A stretch of DNA of 16,981 nucleotides from JARRNJ01 sp037385045 (GTDB lineage: Bacteria; Pseudomonadota; Gammaproteobacteria; JASBUN01): the NCBI GenBank assembly GCA_037385045.1, contig JARRNJ010000086.1, positions 1 through 16,981 on the forward strand, written 5' to 3'. Under the pieces are notes generated by a model that saw only the letters and a program-made list of their open reading frames with translations, did no database searches and had not been told where the DNA came from. The translations under genes were made by a program, and so were the position numbers. Shown here piece by piece: positions 1-8,337 of the stretch (position 1 is the stretch's first letter; every line of letters starts with the position of its first letter).

Positions 1-2
1 TG

Positions 3-614
3 GAACAGCGGCGGACCCCGCCCGCCGCAATACCGCGCTGGGCCGACCTGGACTTTCACCAGTGCGGCAACTGCCCTCTGTCGCCGGACGGCAACGCGCA
101 TTGTCCGGCGGCGTTGTCGCTGGTCGATCTGGTGGGGCGCACGGCGGCGCTTACCTCCCACGATCAGGTACGCGTCACGGTGCAGACGCCGGAGCGCACC
201 GTGACCACGACCACCACGCTGCAGCGCGGACTGAGCTCATTGGCGGGCCTGGTGTTGGCCACCAGCGGCTGCCCCCACGCCGCTTTTTTCAAACCCATGG
301 CCCGCTTCCACCTGCCGCTGGCCGATGAGGATGAAACCATTTACCGGGCCACCTCAATGTACCTGCTGGCTCAGTATTTTCTTTACACGGAGGGGCGCCT
401 GGTCGACCTCGATCTGAACGGCCTCACCGATATTTATCAGGCGCTGCAGACCGTCAACCGGGCGCTCGCCGAACGACTGCGCGCCGCGTGTGAACAGGAT
501 GCCGCGGTCAATGCCGTAATCCTGTTGGACGTGTTCGCGAAAGCGCTGCCTTTGAGCATCCGCTCCCACCTGGCCGAACTGCGACACCTGTTCGCCCCAT
601 ATCTGAGACCCTAG
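3..614 (+). CDS. Conserved hypothetical protein with CxxC pairs, 5' end missing
   Basis: The reading frame is open from the left edge, so the gene starts upstream of the window; 203 residues are visible before the TAG at 612. The first visible part has a cysteine-rich block (HQCGNCPL, then about ten residues on AHCPAAL), which suggests a metal or redox site. A mostly helical body follows, with the motifs VTVQTPERT, LQRGLSSL, SGCPHAAFFKPMARFHLP and SMYLLAQYFL. I recognise this pattern as a widespread conserved hypothetical family, possibly the one annotated DUF6901, but the name is from memory. An internal TTG at 114 could be mistaken for the start, but the conserved cysteine block lies upstream of it in the same frame. 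No signal peptide or membrane segment is visible in this part. Function unknown. Confidence 0.75.
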   Translation, partial: EQRRTPPAAIPRWADLDFHQCGNCPLSPDGNAHCPAALSLVDLVGRTAALTSHDQVRVTVQTPERTVTTTTTLQRGLSSLAGLVLATSGCPHAAFFKPMARFHLPLADEDETIYRATSMYLLAQYFLYTEGRLVDLDLNGLTDIYQALQTVNRALAERLRAACEQDAAVNAVILLDVFAKALPLSIRSHLAELRHLFAPYLRP

Positions 615-626
615 CATCGCAGGGTC
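607..626 (+). terminator. Small hairpin over the stop codon of the first gene
   Basis: A perfect 6-bp stem (GACCCT at 607-612 and AGGGTC at 621-626) encloses an 8-nt loop and overlaps the TAG stop codon. No U-tract follows, so it is at best a weak or factor-assisted 3' end. Call by structure only. Confidence 0.25.
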
Positions 627-1247
627 AACCGTACTTTCTGCCATGTAGAAAGACGCCCAAAATCCATCGAAACTAAGTCGAAAACGCGCGCTTCGCAGTG
701 AGGTGTACACGGTCGATGTTGGTGCAGGGAGCGCTGCCGTATTTCGGCCCATCGGGGGCCGGAGTCAGCAGGAGATACCGAGCCGTCGGCACGTTGTGCC
801 GGCCGCGCACGTATGTGGATGGACCAAAGCCTCGACATACCGATTCATTATTGCGCCACCCCCGGGTCGAGGGACGACGGCGGAGCTGTGCAATCGGGCG
901 CCCGTTGCGCCTTCCGACCGCAGGGAGATCGCGGTTACGGCGTCCTTACGCCGTGTCCGCCGATTATCGCAGTTCATCATTCCAGTTGCCCATCGCGCCC
1001 GCCCCCCAGCAGTCTGCGCGCTGCAACGGCATTCACGCCCGGACGTGACGCAGCGGCCTGGCGGAAATGCGCGGATGTCGGGGTATATGCGGCGGGACAT
1101 CTCATCCGCCGTCTTCCGCCCGACAACCGCCCCGCTGATTCATGTCGGACATAGGATACGGATAGGCTGGCGCTCGCAAGCACTTCCTTGCCGCCAGGGA
1201 CAGGCCGCGCGCGCATCCCCCGGCAGGTGGCGTCGAGGCTCGCACCG
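615..1247. other. Long non-coding spacer before the histidine kinase
   Basis: About 630 bp with no convincing gene. The open frames here overlap one another, give arginine- and proline-rich translations without recognisable motifs, and lack good ribosome binding sites. The one clear structure is an imperfect inverted repeat at 931-960: GCGG, two mismatched bases, ACGGCG, a 6-nt loop (TCCTTA), CGCCGT, two mismatched bases, CCGC. It could be an operator or an RNA hairpin in a leader. I could not identify a sigma-70 promoter with good match in both boxes. Confidence 0.5.
931..960. repeat. Imperfect inverted repeat upstream of the kinase operon
   Basis: Arms ACGGCG (937-942) and CGCCGT (949-954) surround TCCTTA. 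They are extended by GCGG (931-934) pairing with CCGC (957-960) across a 2-nt internal mismatch. It lies about 290 bp before the kinase ATG and may be an operator or leader hairpin. It has no T-tract, so it is not a classic terminator. Confidence 0.4.
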
Positions 1248-3452
1248 ATGGAGCAAGACTTGAACAAGGTGAAAGGCTTGGCGTGGTTCCGCGAAAATAG
1301 ACCGGCCCTGGCGTGGGCCGTTCTCGCGTTGTCCCTTTTGTCCACGCTGCTGATCTGGCAGTTGGCCAGGCGCCATACTGAGCGCGCAGGGGCCGAGTAT
1401 TTCCGCTTTCGCGCCCAGCAGATCCAGCGGGCCATCGCCCAGCGTATGGCGGCCTACGAGGAAATCCTGCGCGGAGCCCAGGCGCTGTTCGCCGCTTCGC
1501 GGAAGGTGCAACGATCGGAGTGGAAAGCCTACGTGGGCCGGTTGCACCTGGCGCAGCGGTTTCCCGGCATCCGGGCGCTCGGTTATGCGTCCTACGTTGC
1601 GGATGCCGGCCCGCACCCCGTGGCGCCGGTGACCTTGCTGGAACCGCGGCGGCGCAACGTCGAGGAGTATGGTGCCGACCTCTACCACGACCCGGTGCAG
1701 CGCCGCGCCATGCAGCGGGCGCGCGCTAACGGCGATGCGGCATTGACCGGGCGCGTAACGTTTCCGGAGAACGCGGCCAAGGGCCGTGAACCGGGCTTCA
1801 TCATGTTTTTGCCCATCGACGACCATAGCGGCGCGTTGAGCCGGGACGGGCGTCGGGAGGTCGTGCGAGGTTTTGTATTCGCCACGTTTGTCGCCCGGGA
1901 TCTCATGCAGGGCATCCTCGGTGTGGAGGCGCCTCGCGTCCGGCTTCAGATCTTCGATGGTTCCCGGGCGGCGAGGCCGGCGCTTTTGTATGACAGTGGG
2001 GCTATATCGCCAGATTCTCCACCGCCCGATGTTCGTGGGCGTTTCGTCCGCGTACGGCACGTCGCCGTCAGCGGACGGCCCTGGACCCTCCGGTTCAGCG
2101 ACTTGCCCGCGCTCGACGCAGTGGTTGACCACAAGATGCCGACCGTGGTGCTGACCGGCGGGGTGATCGTCAGTCTTCTGCTGTTCTTCGTGGTGCGTAA
2201 CCTTGCCACCACCCAGCGCCGCGCACCGGAGGCGGCCGCGGAGATGACCACCGCGCTGCGCGCCAGCGAAGAACGTTTCCGACTGCTGGTGGGCGGAATA
2301 GAAGACTATGCGATCTTCATGTTGGACCCTGACGGCAGGATCATCAGCTGGAACAGCGGCGCCCAGCGTCTCAAGGGCTACAGTGCCGACGAAGTGCTGG
2401 GGCGCCATTTCTCCATCTTCTATGGCTCCCGGGACCGCAGTTCCGGTGTTCCGGAAGCCGCGCTGCGGCAGGCGGCCGAGCGTGGCTCCTGCGAGATGGA
2501 AGGCTGGCGGTTGCGCAAGGACCGCAGCGCATTCTGGGCCAGCGCCCTCATTACCGCATTGCGCGACGAGAGCGGTGCACTTAAGGGCTTCGCCAAGATT
2601 ACGCGTGACATGACCGAACGCAAGCAGGCGGAAACGGAAGTGCGCGAGCTCAACGGACGCCTTGAGCATCATGTCAACGAACTGACGGTCGTCAACGCGG
2701 AACTGGAGGCGTTCAGTTACTCCGTATCCCACGATCTGCGTGCACCCTTGCGGGCCATGGACGGATTCAGCAACGCCTTGTTGAAGCACCACAGCGAACA
2801 TCTGAATGCCCAGGCGCGTAATTACCTGGGACGCATCCGCGCCGCCAGCCAGCGCATGGGCGAGCTGATCGACGACCTGTTGCGCCTGTCGCGCGTCACG
2901 CGGGCCGAACTTTCCCCGCAGACGGTCGACTTGAGCCAGATCGCTCGCGAAGTGGTCGACGAGCTGCAGCGTGGGCAGCCCGAGCGTCAGGTGCAGGTGT
3001 CGATCGAGCCCGGTCTGTCGGCGGACGCCGACCTGGCGCTGATGCGCGCCGTGCTGCAGAACCTGTTAGGCAACGCCTGGAAGTTCACCGCCGGCAGCCG
3101 GCCGGCACGGATTGAATTCGGGCGCGCACAAAACGACCACGACGACGTTTTTTTCGTACGCGACAACGGCGCCGGCTTCGACGCCGCCTACGGCGACAAA
3201 CTGTTCACGCCGTTCCAGCGGCTGCACAGCGCCGCGGAGTTCTCGGGTACCGGGATCGGCCTGTCCATCGTGCAACGGGCCGTCCGCCGTCATGGCGGAG
3301 CGGTCTGGGCGGAAGGGGCGACAGGCGAAGGGGCGACGTTCTATTTCAGCTTACCAACCCGACAGGGAGGTGCACATGACTCGATCGCGGACCATTCTGC
3401 TGGTGGAGGACAATCCGGACGACGAGGAATTGATGCTCATGGCGCTGCGTGA
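1248..3452 (+). CDS. CHASE-PAS membrane sensor histidine kinase
   Basis: A 734-residue inner-membrane sensor kinase. Transmembrane segment 1 is at about residues 19-38. A periplasmic CHASE domain follows (about 60-270; RRRNVEEYGADLYHDPVQRRAMQ region typical of the family), then transmembrane segment 2 (about 298-320) and one cytoplasmic PAS domain (about 340-460; RFRLLVGGIEDYAIF to MTERKQAE). The HisKA domain has FSYSVSHDLRAPLR with phospho-acceptor His495. The HATPase domain has the N box at 605-609 (NLLGN), DNGAGF from 639 and GTGIGL at 667-672. The HisKA type is that of Cph1/bacteriophytochrome-like kinases that partner small Rcp1-type regulators, which fits the next gene. I chose ATG 1248 because the hydrophobic segment follows closely; an in-frame TTG at 1188 would add 20 residues. 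The 3' end runs 77 nt into the regulator gene. The CHASE ligand is unknown. Confidence 0.92.
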   Translation: MEQDLNKVKGLAWFRENRPALAWAVLALSLLSTLLIWQLARRHTERAGAEYFRFRAQQIQRAIAQRMAAYEEILRGAQALFAASRKVQRSEWKAYVGRLHLAQRFPGIRALGYASYVADAGPHPVAPVTLLEPRRRNVEEYGADLYHDPVQRRAMQRARANGDAALTGRVTFPENAAKGREPGFIMFLPIDDHSGALSRDGRREVVRGFVFATFVARDLMQGILGVEAPRVRLQIFDGSRAARPALLYDSGAISPDSPPPDVRGRFVRVRHVAVSGRPWTLRFSDLPALDAVVDHKMPTVVLTGGVIVSLLLFFVVRNLATTQRRAPEAAAEMTTALRASEERFRLLVGGIEDYAIFMLDPDGRIISWNSGAQRLKGYSADEVLGRHFSIFYGSRDRSSGVPEAALRQAAERGSCEMEGWRLRKDRSAFWASALITALRDESGALKGFAKITRDMTERKQAETEVRELNGRLEHHVNELTVVNAELEAFSYSVSHDLRAPLRAMDGFSNALLKHHSEHLNAQARNYLGRIRAASQRMGELIDDLLRLSRVTRAELSPQTVDLSQIAREVVDELQRGQPERQVQVSIEPGLSADADLALMRAVLQNLLGNAWKFTAGSRPARIEFGRAQNDHDDVFFVRDNGAGFDAAYGDKLFTPFQRLHSAAEFSGTGIGLSIVQRAVRRHGGAVWAEGATGEGATFYFSLPTRQGGAHDSIADHSAGGGQSGRRGIDAHGAA

Positions 3453-3825
3453 CAGCAACCTGGTAAACGACTTGGCCGTGGTACGCGACGGCGCCGAGGC
3501 CCTTGACTACCTGTTTGCCGCCGGCCCCTATGAGGCTCGCGACGCGGACCGCCTGCCGAGCGTTGTGCTGCTGGACCTGAAACTGCCCAAGGTGGACGGA
3601 ATCGAGGTGCTGCGCCGGATCCGGGCCCACCCGAGCACACGGCTGCTGCCGGTGGTGGTGCTGACATCCTCGCGTGAGGAGCAGGACGTGGTCAACAGCT
3701 ACGGCGTCGGCGCCAACAGCTATCTGCAGAAACCGGTGGATTTCGAACAGTTCGTATCGGCGGTGCAGCAACTGGGCATGTACTGGCTGCTGCTCAACGA
3801 GCCGCCCTATGGAGAGGGGCACTGA
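3376..3825 (+). CDS. Rcp1-type single-domain response regulator
   Basis: A 149-residue stand-alone receiver domain, cytoplasmic, with no output domain. The acidic pocket is in LLVEDNPDDEEL (Glu11, Asp12), the phospho-acceptor is Asp67 in LLDLKLPKVDG, the switch Thr is Thr97 in VVLTSS, and the conserved Lys is Lys119 in LQKPVDFEQF. The VEDNPDDEEL pattern and the C-terminal tail are typical of Rcp1-like regulators paired with phytochrome-type kinases. ATG 3376 is preceded by GGGAGG at 3365-3370 and lies inside the last 77 nt of the kinase gene in another frame, implying translational coupling. It probably relays phosphate from His495 of the kinase, possibly to the receiver domains of the following protein; that relay is inference. 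Confidence 0.93.
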   Translation: MTRSRTILLVEDNPDDEELMLMALRDSNLVNDLAVVRDGAEALDYLFAAGPYEARDADRLPSVVLLDLKLPKVDGIEVLRRIRAHPSTRLLPVVVLTSSREEQDVVNSYGVGANSYLQKPVDFEQFVSAVQQLGMYWLLLNEPPYGEGH

Positions 3826-3827
3826 AT

Positions 3828-6800
3828 ATGCCCCGGCGGCTGGACATACTCCTGGTCGAGGACAACCCCGATGACGCCGAGCTGGCGGTGCTGGAACTCG
3901 AGTCGGCCGGGTTCGACTTCACCTGGCAGCGGGTGGAAACGGAGCCCGATTACCTTGCGGCCCTGGACCGGCCTCCGGACCTGATCATCGCCGACCATAC
4001 GCTGCCCACGTTCAACGCGCCGCGCGCTCTGGATCTGCTCCACGAAAGCAAGCTCGACATCCCGTTTATCGTCGTCTCGGGCACCATCGGCGAGGAAGTG
4101 GCGGTGGACATGATGCGTGCGGGAGCCCACGATTATCTGCTCAAGGGCCATTTGGCGCGCCTGCCGGCGGCGGCGCAACGGGAACTGCGCGAGGCGCGGG
4201 TGCGCAAGCAGGAGGCGGCGGCGCGCAGGGCTCTGCGTGACAGCGAGCAGCGTTATCGTTCGCTGGTCTATGCCACCGCCCAGATGGTATGGATCTGCGA
4301 CCCGTGCGGGCGCTTTGCGGAACCGCAGCCGGGCTGGCAGCGCTATACCGGACAGACCGATGAAGAAGTGATCGGCCACGGCTGGCGCGACGCCCTGCAC
4401 CCGGATGACCGCGCCAAGGTGGACGCGTGCTGGCAGCAGGCGCAGGACAGCGGGCTGTTCAGCGCCGAGTGCCGTGTGCGCCGTCATGACGGACGCTACG
4501 TCGATTTCACCGCGCGGGCCGCGCCGGTGACCAATGCCGCCGGCGATGTACGCGAGTGGGTCGGCGTGTGTGTCGACATTTCCGAACGCAAGGCGGCCGA
4601 ATCGGCGCTGCGCGCCGGCGAAGAGCGATTTCGCCGCGTAGTGGAAACCATTCCGGACATGTTGTACGTCGCCGAGGGGCCCGAGCTGCGGGCGTCATTC
4701 GTGAGCCCCGCCATCGAAACCCTGACCGGCTACACCCAGGCGGAATGGCTGGGTGACCCGTCGCTGCGGCCGATGCTGCTGGGCGAGGTCAGTGAACGCG
4801 AACGGCGTGCGCACGTGGCGCGAGCCCCCGCCGACCAACACGTGGCGCAACTGGTCTACCCGCTCCACCATCGTGACGGCAGCGAGCGCTGGGTGCAGGA
4901 CCGCATGACGCTGGTGCGGGGGGATGACGGCCAACCAGTGCAGGTCTTTGGCGTGGTAACCGACATCACCGAACGGCGCGCGGCCGAACGGGAGATGCAC
5001 AAGCTTTCCCAGGCGGTACAGCAGGCGGCCGACGCCATCATGATCACTGATCCGGACGGCGTGATCGAGTACGTAAACCCGGCGTTCGAGACCATCAGCG
5101 GCTATGGCAGCGCCGAGGTGGTCGGCCGCCCGGCCAGCGTGCTCAAATCCGGCAAGCACGACGATGCGCTGTACCGCCGTCTCTGGACTACCGTGCAATC
5201 GGGGCGCACGTTTCGCGAGGTGTTGATCAACCGCACCAAGGGAGGCAGTCTATTCACCAACGAACAGGTGATTACGCCCATCACCGACGACCGGGGCCGG
5301 ATCACTCACTACATCTCCACGGCGCGGGACATCACCGAGCAGGTCTATACGCAGGAGCGGCTCGGCTACCTGGTTTATCACGACCCCCTCACCGGGTTGG
5401 GCAACCGTACCGCGCTGGCGGAGCAGATGACCGGCGTGCTGCACCGCGCCCACCGCAGCGGCGGGCGCGTGGCGCTGGTGCTGCTGGGGCTCGACCGCTT
5501 CAAGTTGGTGAACGAGACCCTGGGTTATGACGCAGGCGATGAGACACTGAAGATTGTCGCCCAACGGCTCGGCGACGAGCTGCGCGAGACCGATATTGTG
5601 GCCCGCCTGGAAGGCGACGAATTTGCACTGGCGCTGCCGGATATGCACTGCGTCGACGACATCGTGCTCGCCGTGGGTAAGATCCGTGCCTGTGTGTCCG
5701 AGCCACTGGAGGCGGGCGGCCGCGAGTTCTTCGTCACCGCCAGCATCGGTGTCTGCTCCTACCCGGACGACGGCAACGATGCCGAGACCCTGCTGCGCAA
5801 TGCCGATATCGCCCTCAACCGCGCCAAGCGGCAGGGCAAGAACAGCTACGAATTCTACTCCCCGGAAATGAGTGCCCACGCCGTCAATTGGTTCACCACC
5901 GAGGTGGATTTGCGCCATGCCATCGAGCGCGAGGAATTCCGGGTGTATTTCCAGCCGCAAGTGGATCTGGCCAGCGGCAACATTATCGGCCTGGAGGCGC
6001 TGATGCGCTGGCAGCATCCGGAGCGGGGGCTGCTGGCGCCGGGCGAGTTCATGCCGCTGTTGGAGGAGACCGGCCTGATCGTGGAGGCGAGCGACTGGGT
6101 GCTGCGCACCGCTTGCGCCCAGAACGCCGCCTGGCGCCAGGCCGGCCTGCAGCCGGTCACCGTGGCGGTGAACATATCCTGGCGACAGTTCGCCGCCGCC
6201 GATCTCGCCGACCGGGTGCTGGCGGCGGTGGAGCGCTCCGGGATGGCGCCCGCACACCTGGAGCTGGAACTGACCGAGAGCCTGCTCGCCCACGATCCGG
6301 ACCGGGCCCTGCGCTGCCTGCGGCAGCTGAAGGACCAGGGTGTTTCCATCGCGCTGGATGACTTCGGCACGGGTTACTCCAGTTTGAACTATCTCAAGCG
6401 CTTTCCCATCGATGTGGTGAAAATCGACAAATCCTTTGTCGCCGACATCACCAGCGATCCGGAGGACGCGGCCATTGCCCGGGCCATAACCGCCATGGGC
6501 CACAGCCTGCACATGAAAGTGGTGGCGGAGGGCGTGGAGACCGAGGGCCAGCTCCGGCTTTTGCAAAGGCACGGATGCGACGCCATGCAGGGCTACTACT
6601 TCAGTCCGCCCATGCCCGCGGAGACCATCACCACGATGTTGGAGAAGCATCAGCGGATTGAAACGCGCCTTGACTGGCACAACGACAAGCCGGTGCTGCT
6701 GGTGGTGGACGACGAGCAGAACATCCGGCGCGCCCTCAGCCGCTGTCTGCGCGCGGACGGCTACCGCATCGTGACGGCGGGCAGCGCTGCAGAGGGCTTC

Positions 6801-7094
6801 GAACTGCTGGCCACCAACGATGTCGCCGTGGTGCTCTCCGACCAGCGCATGCCGGGCATGACCGGTACCGAGTTTCTGGCGCGCGTACGGCAGATCTATC
6901 CCGGCATCGTGCGCATGGTATTGAGCGGCTATACCGACATCACCACCGTCACCGAAGCGGTCAACCGCGGACACATTTACAAATTCCTTACCAAGCCCTG
7001 GGATGACGATGAGCTGCGCAGTGAAGTGGCCGCCGCCTTTGACCGCCACAAGGCCGGCCCGCGCGGCCATTCCGGTGGGCAATCGGCGGATTGA
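3828..7094 (+). CDS. REC-PAS-PAS-PAS-GGDEF-EAL-REC cyclic di-GMP phosphodiesterase
   Basis: A 1088-residue soluble signalling protein. Domains in order: receiver 1 (about 5-120; Asp56, Lys106), PAS1 (about 136-255), PAS2 (258-386), PAS3 (388-510), GGDEF (about 515-685), EAL (about 700-940) and receiver 2 (about 960-1080; Asp1005, Lys1056). The cyclase signature reads EGDEF (595-599) instead of GGDEF. The metal-binding Asp in the usual LDLDRF block is Gly554 (LLGLDRF), so cyclase activity is probably lost. The inhibitory-site motif RETD (586-589) is intact, five residues before the signature. The EAL domain keeps EALMRW (Glu723), VNIS, ELTES, DDFGTGYS, VKIDKSF, AEGVE and QGYYFS, so c-di-GMP hydrolysis is expected. 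Receiver 2 (LSDQRMPGMTG, LSGYTD, FLTKPWDD) resembles those of RpfG-type regulators. ATG 3828 follows the regulator stop by 2 nt, with GGAGAGG at 3811-3817. It is the third gene of the operon. Confidence 0.93.
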   Translation: MPRRLDILLVEDNPDDAELAVLELESAGFDFTWQRVETEPDYLAALDRPPDLIIADHTLPTFNAPRALDLLHESKLDIPFIVVSGTIGEEVAVDMMRAGAHDYLLKGHLARLPAAAQRELREARVRKQEAAARRALRDSEQRYRSLVYATAQMVWICDPCGRFAEPQPGWQRYTGQTDEEVIGHGWRDALHPDDRAKVDACWQQAQDSGLFSAECRVRRHDGRYVDFTARAAPVTNAAGDVREWVGVCVDISERKAAESALRAGEERFRRVVETIPDMLYVAEGPELRASFVSPAIETLTGYTQAEWLGDPSLRPMLLGEVSERERRAHVARAPADQHVAQLVYPLHHRDGSERWVQDRMTLVRGDDGQPVQVFGVVTDITERRAAEREMHKLSQAVQQAADAIMITDPDGVIEYVNPAFETISGYGSAEVVGRPASVLKSGKHDDALYRRLWTTVQSGRTFREVLINRTKGGSLFTNEQVITPITDDRGRITHYISTARDITEQVYTQERLGYLVYHDPLTGLGNRTALAEQMTGVLHRAHRSGGRVALVLLGLDRFKLVNETLGYDAGDETLKIVAQRLGDELRETDIVARLEGDEFALALPDMHCVDDIVLAVGKIRACVSEPLEAGGREFFVTASIGVCSYPDDGNDAETLLRNADIALNRAKRQGKNSYEFYSPEMSAHAVNWFTTEVDLRHAIEREEFRVYFQPQVDLASGNIIGLEALMRWQHPERGLLAPGEFMPLLEETGLIVEASDWVLRTACAQNAAWRQAGLQPVTVAVNISWRQFAAADLADRVLAAVERSGMAPAHLELELTESLLAHDPDRALRCLRQLKDQGVSIALDDFGTGYSSLNYLKRFPIDVVKIDKSFVADITSDPEDAAIARAITAMGHSLHMKVVAEGVETEGQLRLLQRHGCDAMQGYYFSPPMPAETITTMLEKHQRIETRLDWHNDKPVLLVVDDEQNIRRALSRCLRADGYRIVTAGSAAEGFELLATNDVAVVLSDQRMPGMTGTEFLARVRQIYPGIVRMVLSGYTDITTVTEAVNRGHIYKFLTKPWDDDELRSEVAAAFDRHKAGPRGHSGGQSAD

Positions 7095-7272
7095 GGGATC
7101 GGGCGCCCGTTGGGCGGGAGTGGGGGCGCCGGGCCTGGGTCCCCGAATGCTCCCGCGAGGCCGCGGCAGGCGCCGGGCGCACGCCCGCCGGGCCGGGAAA
7201 TGGTGTATGATGTCGCCTCTGCGCCGGCAGCGCACGGCGCCCTAATTCCGGCACATCGCCTGGGTGTATTGC
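7095..7272. other. Spacer between the signalling operon and dsbE
   Basis: 178 bp, very G+C-rich, with no gene. It contains a short CGGGC/GCCCG hairpin around 7174-7187 without a T-tract. A TATGAT hexamer at 7206-7211 could be a -10 box for dsbE, but I see no matching -35 box 17 bp upstream. Neither a terminator nor a promoter can be called with confidence. Confidence 0.3.
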
Positions 7273-7806
7273 ATGGCTCGTTATCTCATCCCCCTCGCCA
7301 TTTTCGTGACATTGGTGGTTTTTTTCGCTATTGGTTTGACCAAGGATCCGCGCCTGGTGCCGTCGCCGCTGATCGGCAAGGCGGCGCCCCAGTTCACCCT
7401 GCCGACCCTCAAGGATCCGCAGCGGTCGTTGAGTACAGCGGATCTGCGCGGCCACGTGACGCTGTTCAACGTCTGGGCAAGCTGGTGCGTGGAATGCCGG
7501 GTCGAGCATCCGTTCCTGATGGACCTGGCCCGCAACCAGCACGTGGCCATCTATGGCCTCAATTACAAGGATACCCGCGCCGCCGCCCTGACCTGGCTCG
7601 ACAACATGGGTGATCCCTATCACGTCATCGCGTTCGACCAGAAGGGCAGCGTGGGTATCGACTGGGGCGTGTACGGCGTCCCGGAGACCTTTGTCGTCGA
7701 CAAGAAGGGCGTGATCCGCTGGAAGGTGATCGGTCCCCTGACGCCGAAAGTGTGGAAGGACAAGGTCGAGCCACTGGTCCGCAAGCTGCAGGAGGAGCGG
7801 GGATGA
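7273..7806 (+). CDS. dsbE: CcmG/DsbE thiol:disulfide oxidoreductase for cytochrome c maturation
   Basis: A 177-residue membrane-anchored periplasmic thioredoxin-like protein. The N-terminal hydrophobic segment (about 5-24) is an uncleaved anchor. The thioredoxin fold follows with active site WCVEC (Cys72, Cys75) inside NVWASWCVECRVEHP, the pattern that separates CcmG from general TlpA proteins. The cis-proline is Pro137 in GVYGVPETFVVD. In the family it keeps the CxxCH cysteines of apocytochrome c, or the CcmH cysteines, reduced before haem attachment. ATG 7273 is preferred because the anchor follows it directly; an in-frame GTG at 7264 is possible. The stop overlaps the ccmH start (ATGA). 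The usual upstream partners ccmE and ccmF are not here; the preceding gene is the c-di-GMP protein. Confidence 0.93.
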   Translation: MARYLIPLAIFVTLVVFFAIGLTKDPRLVPSPLIGKAAPQFTLPTLKDPQRSLSTADLRGHVTLFNVWASWCVECRVEHPFLMDLARNQHVAIYGLNYKDTRAAALTWLDNMGDPYHVIAFDQKGSVGIDWGVYGVPETFVVDKKGVIRWKVIGPLTPKVWKDKVEPLVRKLQEERG

Positions 7807-8282
7807 AACGTCTTGCGACTGCCTTACTGGCAACGCTGCTGCTGCTGGCGGCTCCGGCCTATGCCGCCATTGAGGTCTACAAGTTCGACAATCCGCAGCA
7901 GGAACAGCGGTTCCAGAAGTTGAGCGAGGAGCTGCGCTGCCTGGTGTGTCAGAACGAGAGCCTGGCGGACTCCAACGCCGATCTGGCGCGGGACCTGCGG
8001 CGTGAGATTCACGGGATGATTATCAAGGGCAAGACCAACGACGAGATCATCAAGTACATGGTGTCCCGTTATGGCGATTTTGTGCTGTTCCGGCCGCCGT
8101 TGCAGGCCACCACCTACCTGTTGTGGTTCGGGCCGTTTCTGCTCATCGTCGTCGGCCTCGGCGCGCTGGTGGTGTTGGTGCGCAAGCAAAACCGCAAGCC
8201 GCCGGTTGCATTGACCGACGACGAACGCCGGCGCCTGGACGATGTTCTCAGCCGCGGCGGCAGCGGTTCCGGCCCCGGCTGA
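7803..8282 (+). CDS. ccmH: CcmH cytochrome c maturation thiol protein
   Basis: A 159-residue inner-membrane protein with its redox domain in the periplasm. It has a signal peptide ending near AAPAYA (residues 16-21) and the family signature LRCLVCQN (Cys46, Cys49), which binds and reduces apocytochrome c haem-site cysteines. A transmembrane helix (about 102-123, TYLLWFGPFLLIVVGLG) and a short cytoplasmic tail follow. The length matches the short CcmH without the TPR (CcmI) extension. ATG 7803 overlaps the dsbE stop by 4 nt and has GGAGGAG at 7791-7797, so translation is coupled; an upstream in-frame alternative at 7752 would spoil the signal peptide. No ccmI follows; the next gene is an unrelated outer-membrane protein. 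Confidence 0.93.
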   Translation: MKRLATALLATLLLLAAPAYAAIEVYKFDNPQQEQRFQKLSEELRCLVCQNESLADSNADLARDLRREIHGMIIKGKTNDEIIKYMVSRYGDFVLFRPPLQATTYLLWFGPFLLIVVGLGALVVLVRKQNRKPPVALTDDERRRLDDVLSRGGSGSGPG

Positions 8283-8337
8283 CTTCACCACTTCATGTGC
8301 AGGCGGCTGCCTCGGTCGCCCATCCCGAACGCCGTTT

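Noticed and set aside
703..1263. Possible 186-residue protein before the kinase
   Set aside because: The translation is Arg/Pro-rich without motifs, no convincing ribosome binding site is seen, and it would run over the kinase start.
1140..2801. 553-codon open frame on the minus strand opposite the histidine kinase
   Set aside because: Antisense shadow of the CHASE-PAS kinase; no motif or good start.
7160..7200. Intrinsic terminator after the signalling operon
   Set aside because: Only a short CGGGC/GCCCG stem without a T-tract; general G+C richness explains it.
5250..7235. 661-codon open frame on the minus strand opposite the GGDEF-EAL protein
   Set aside because: The plus strand carries unmistakable GGDEF, EAL and receiver motifs; the reverse frame shows none and is a codon-bias shadow.
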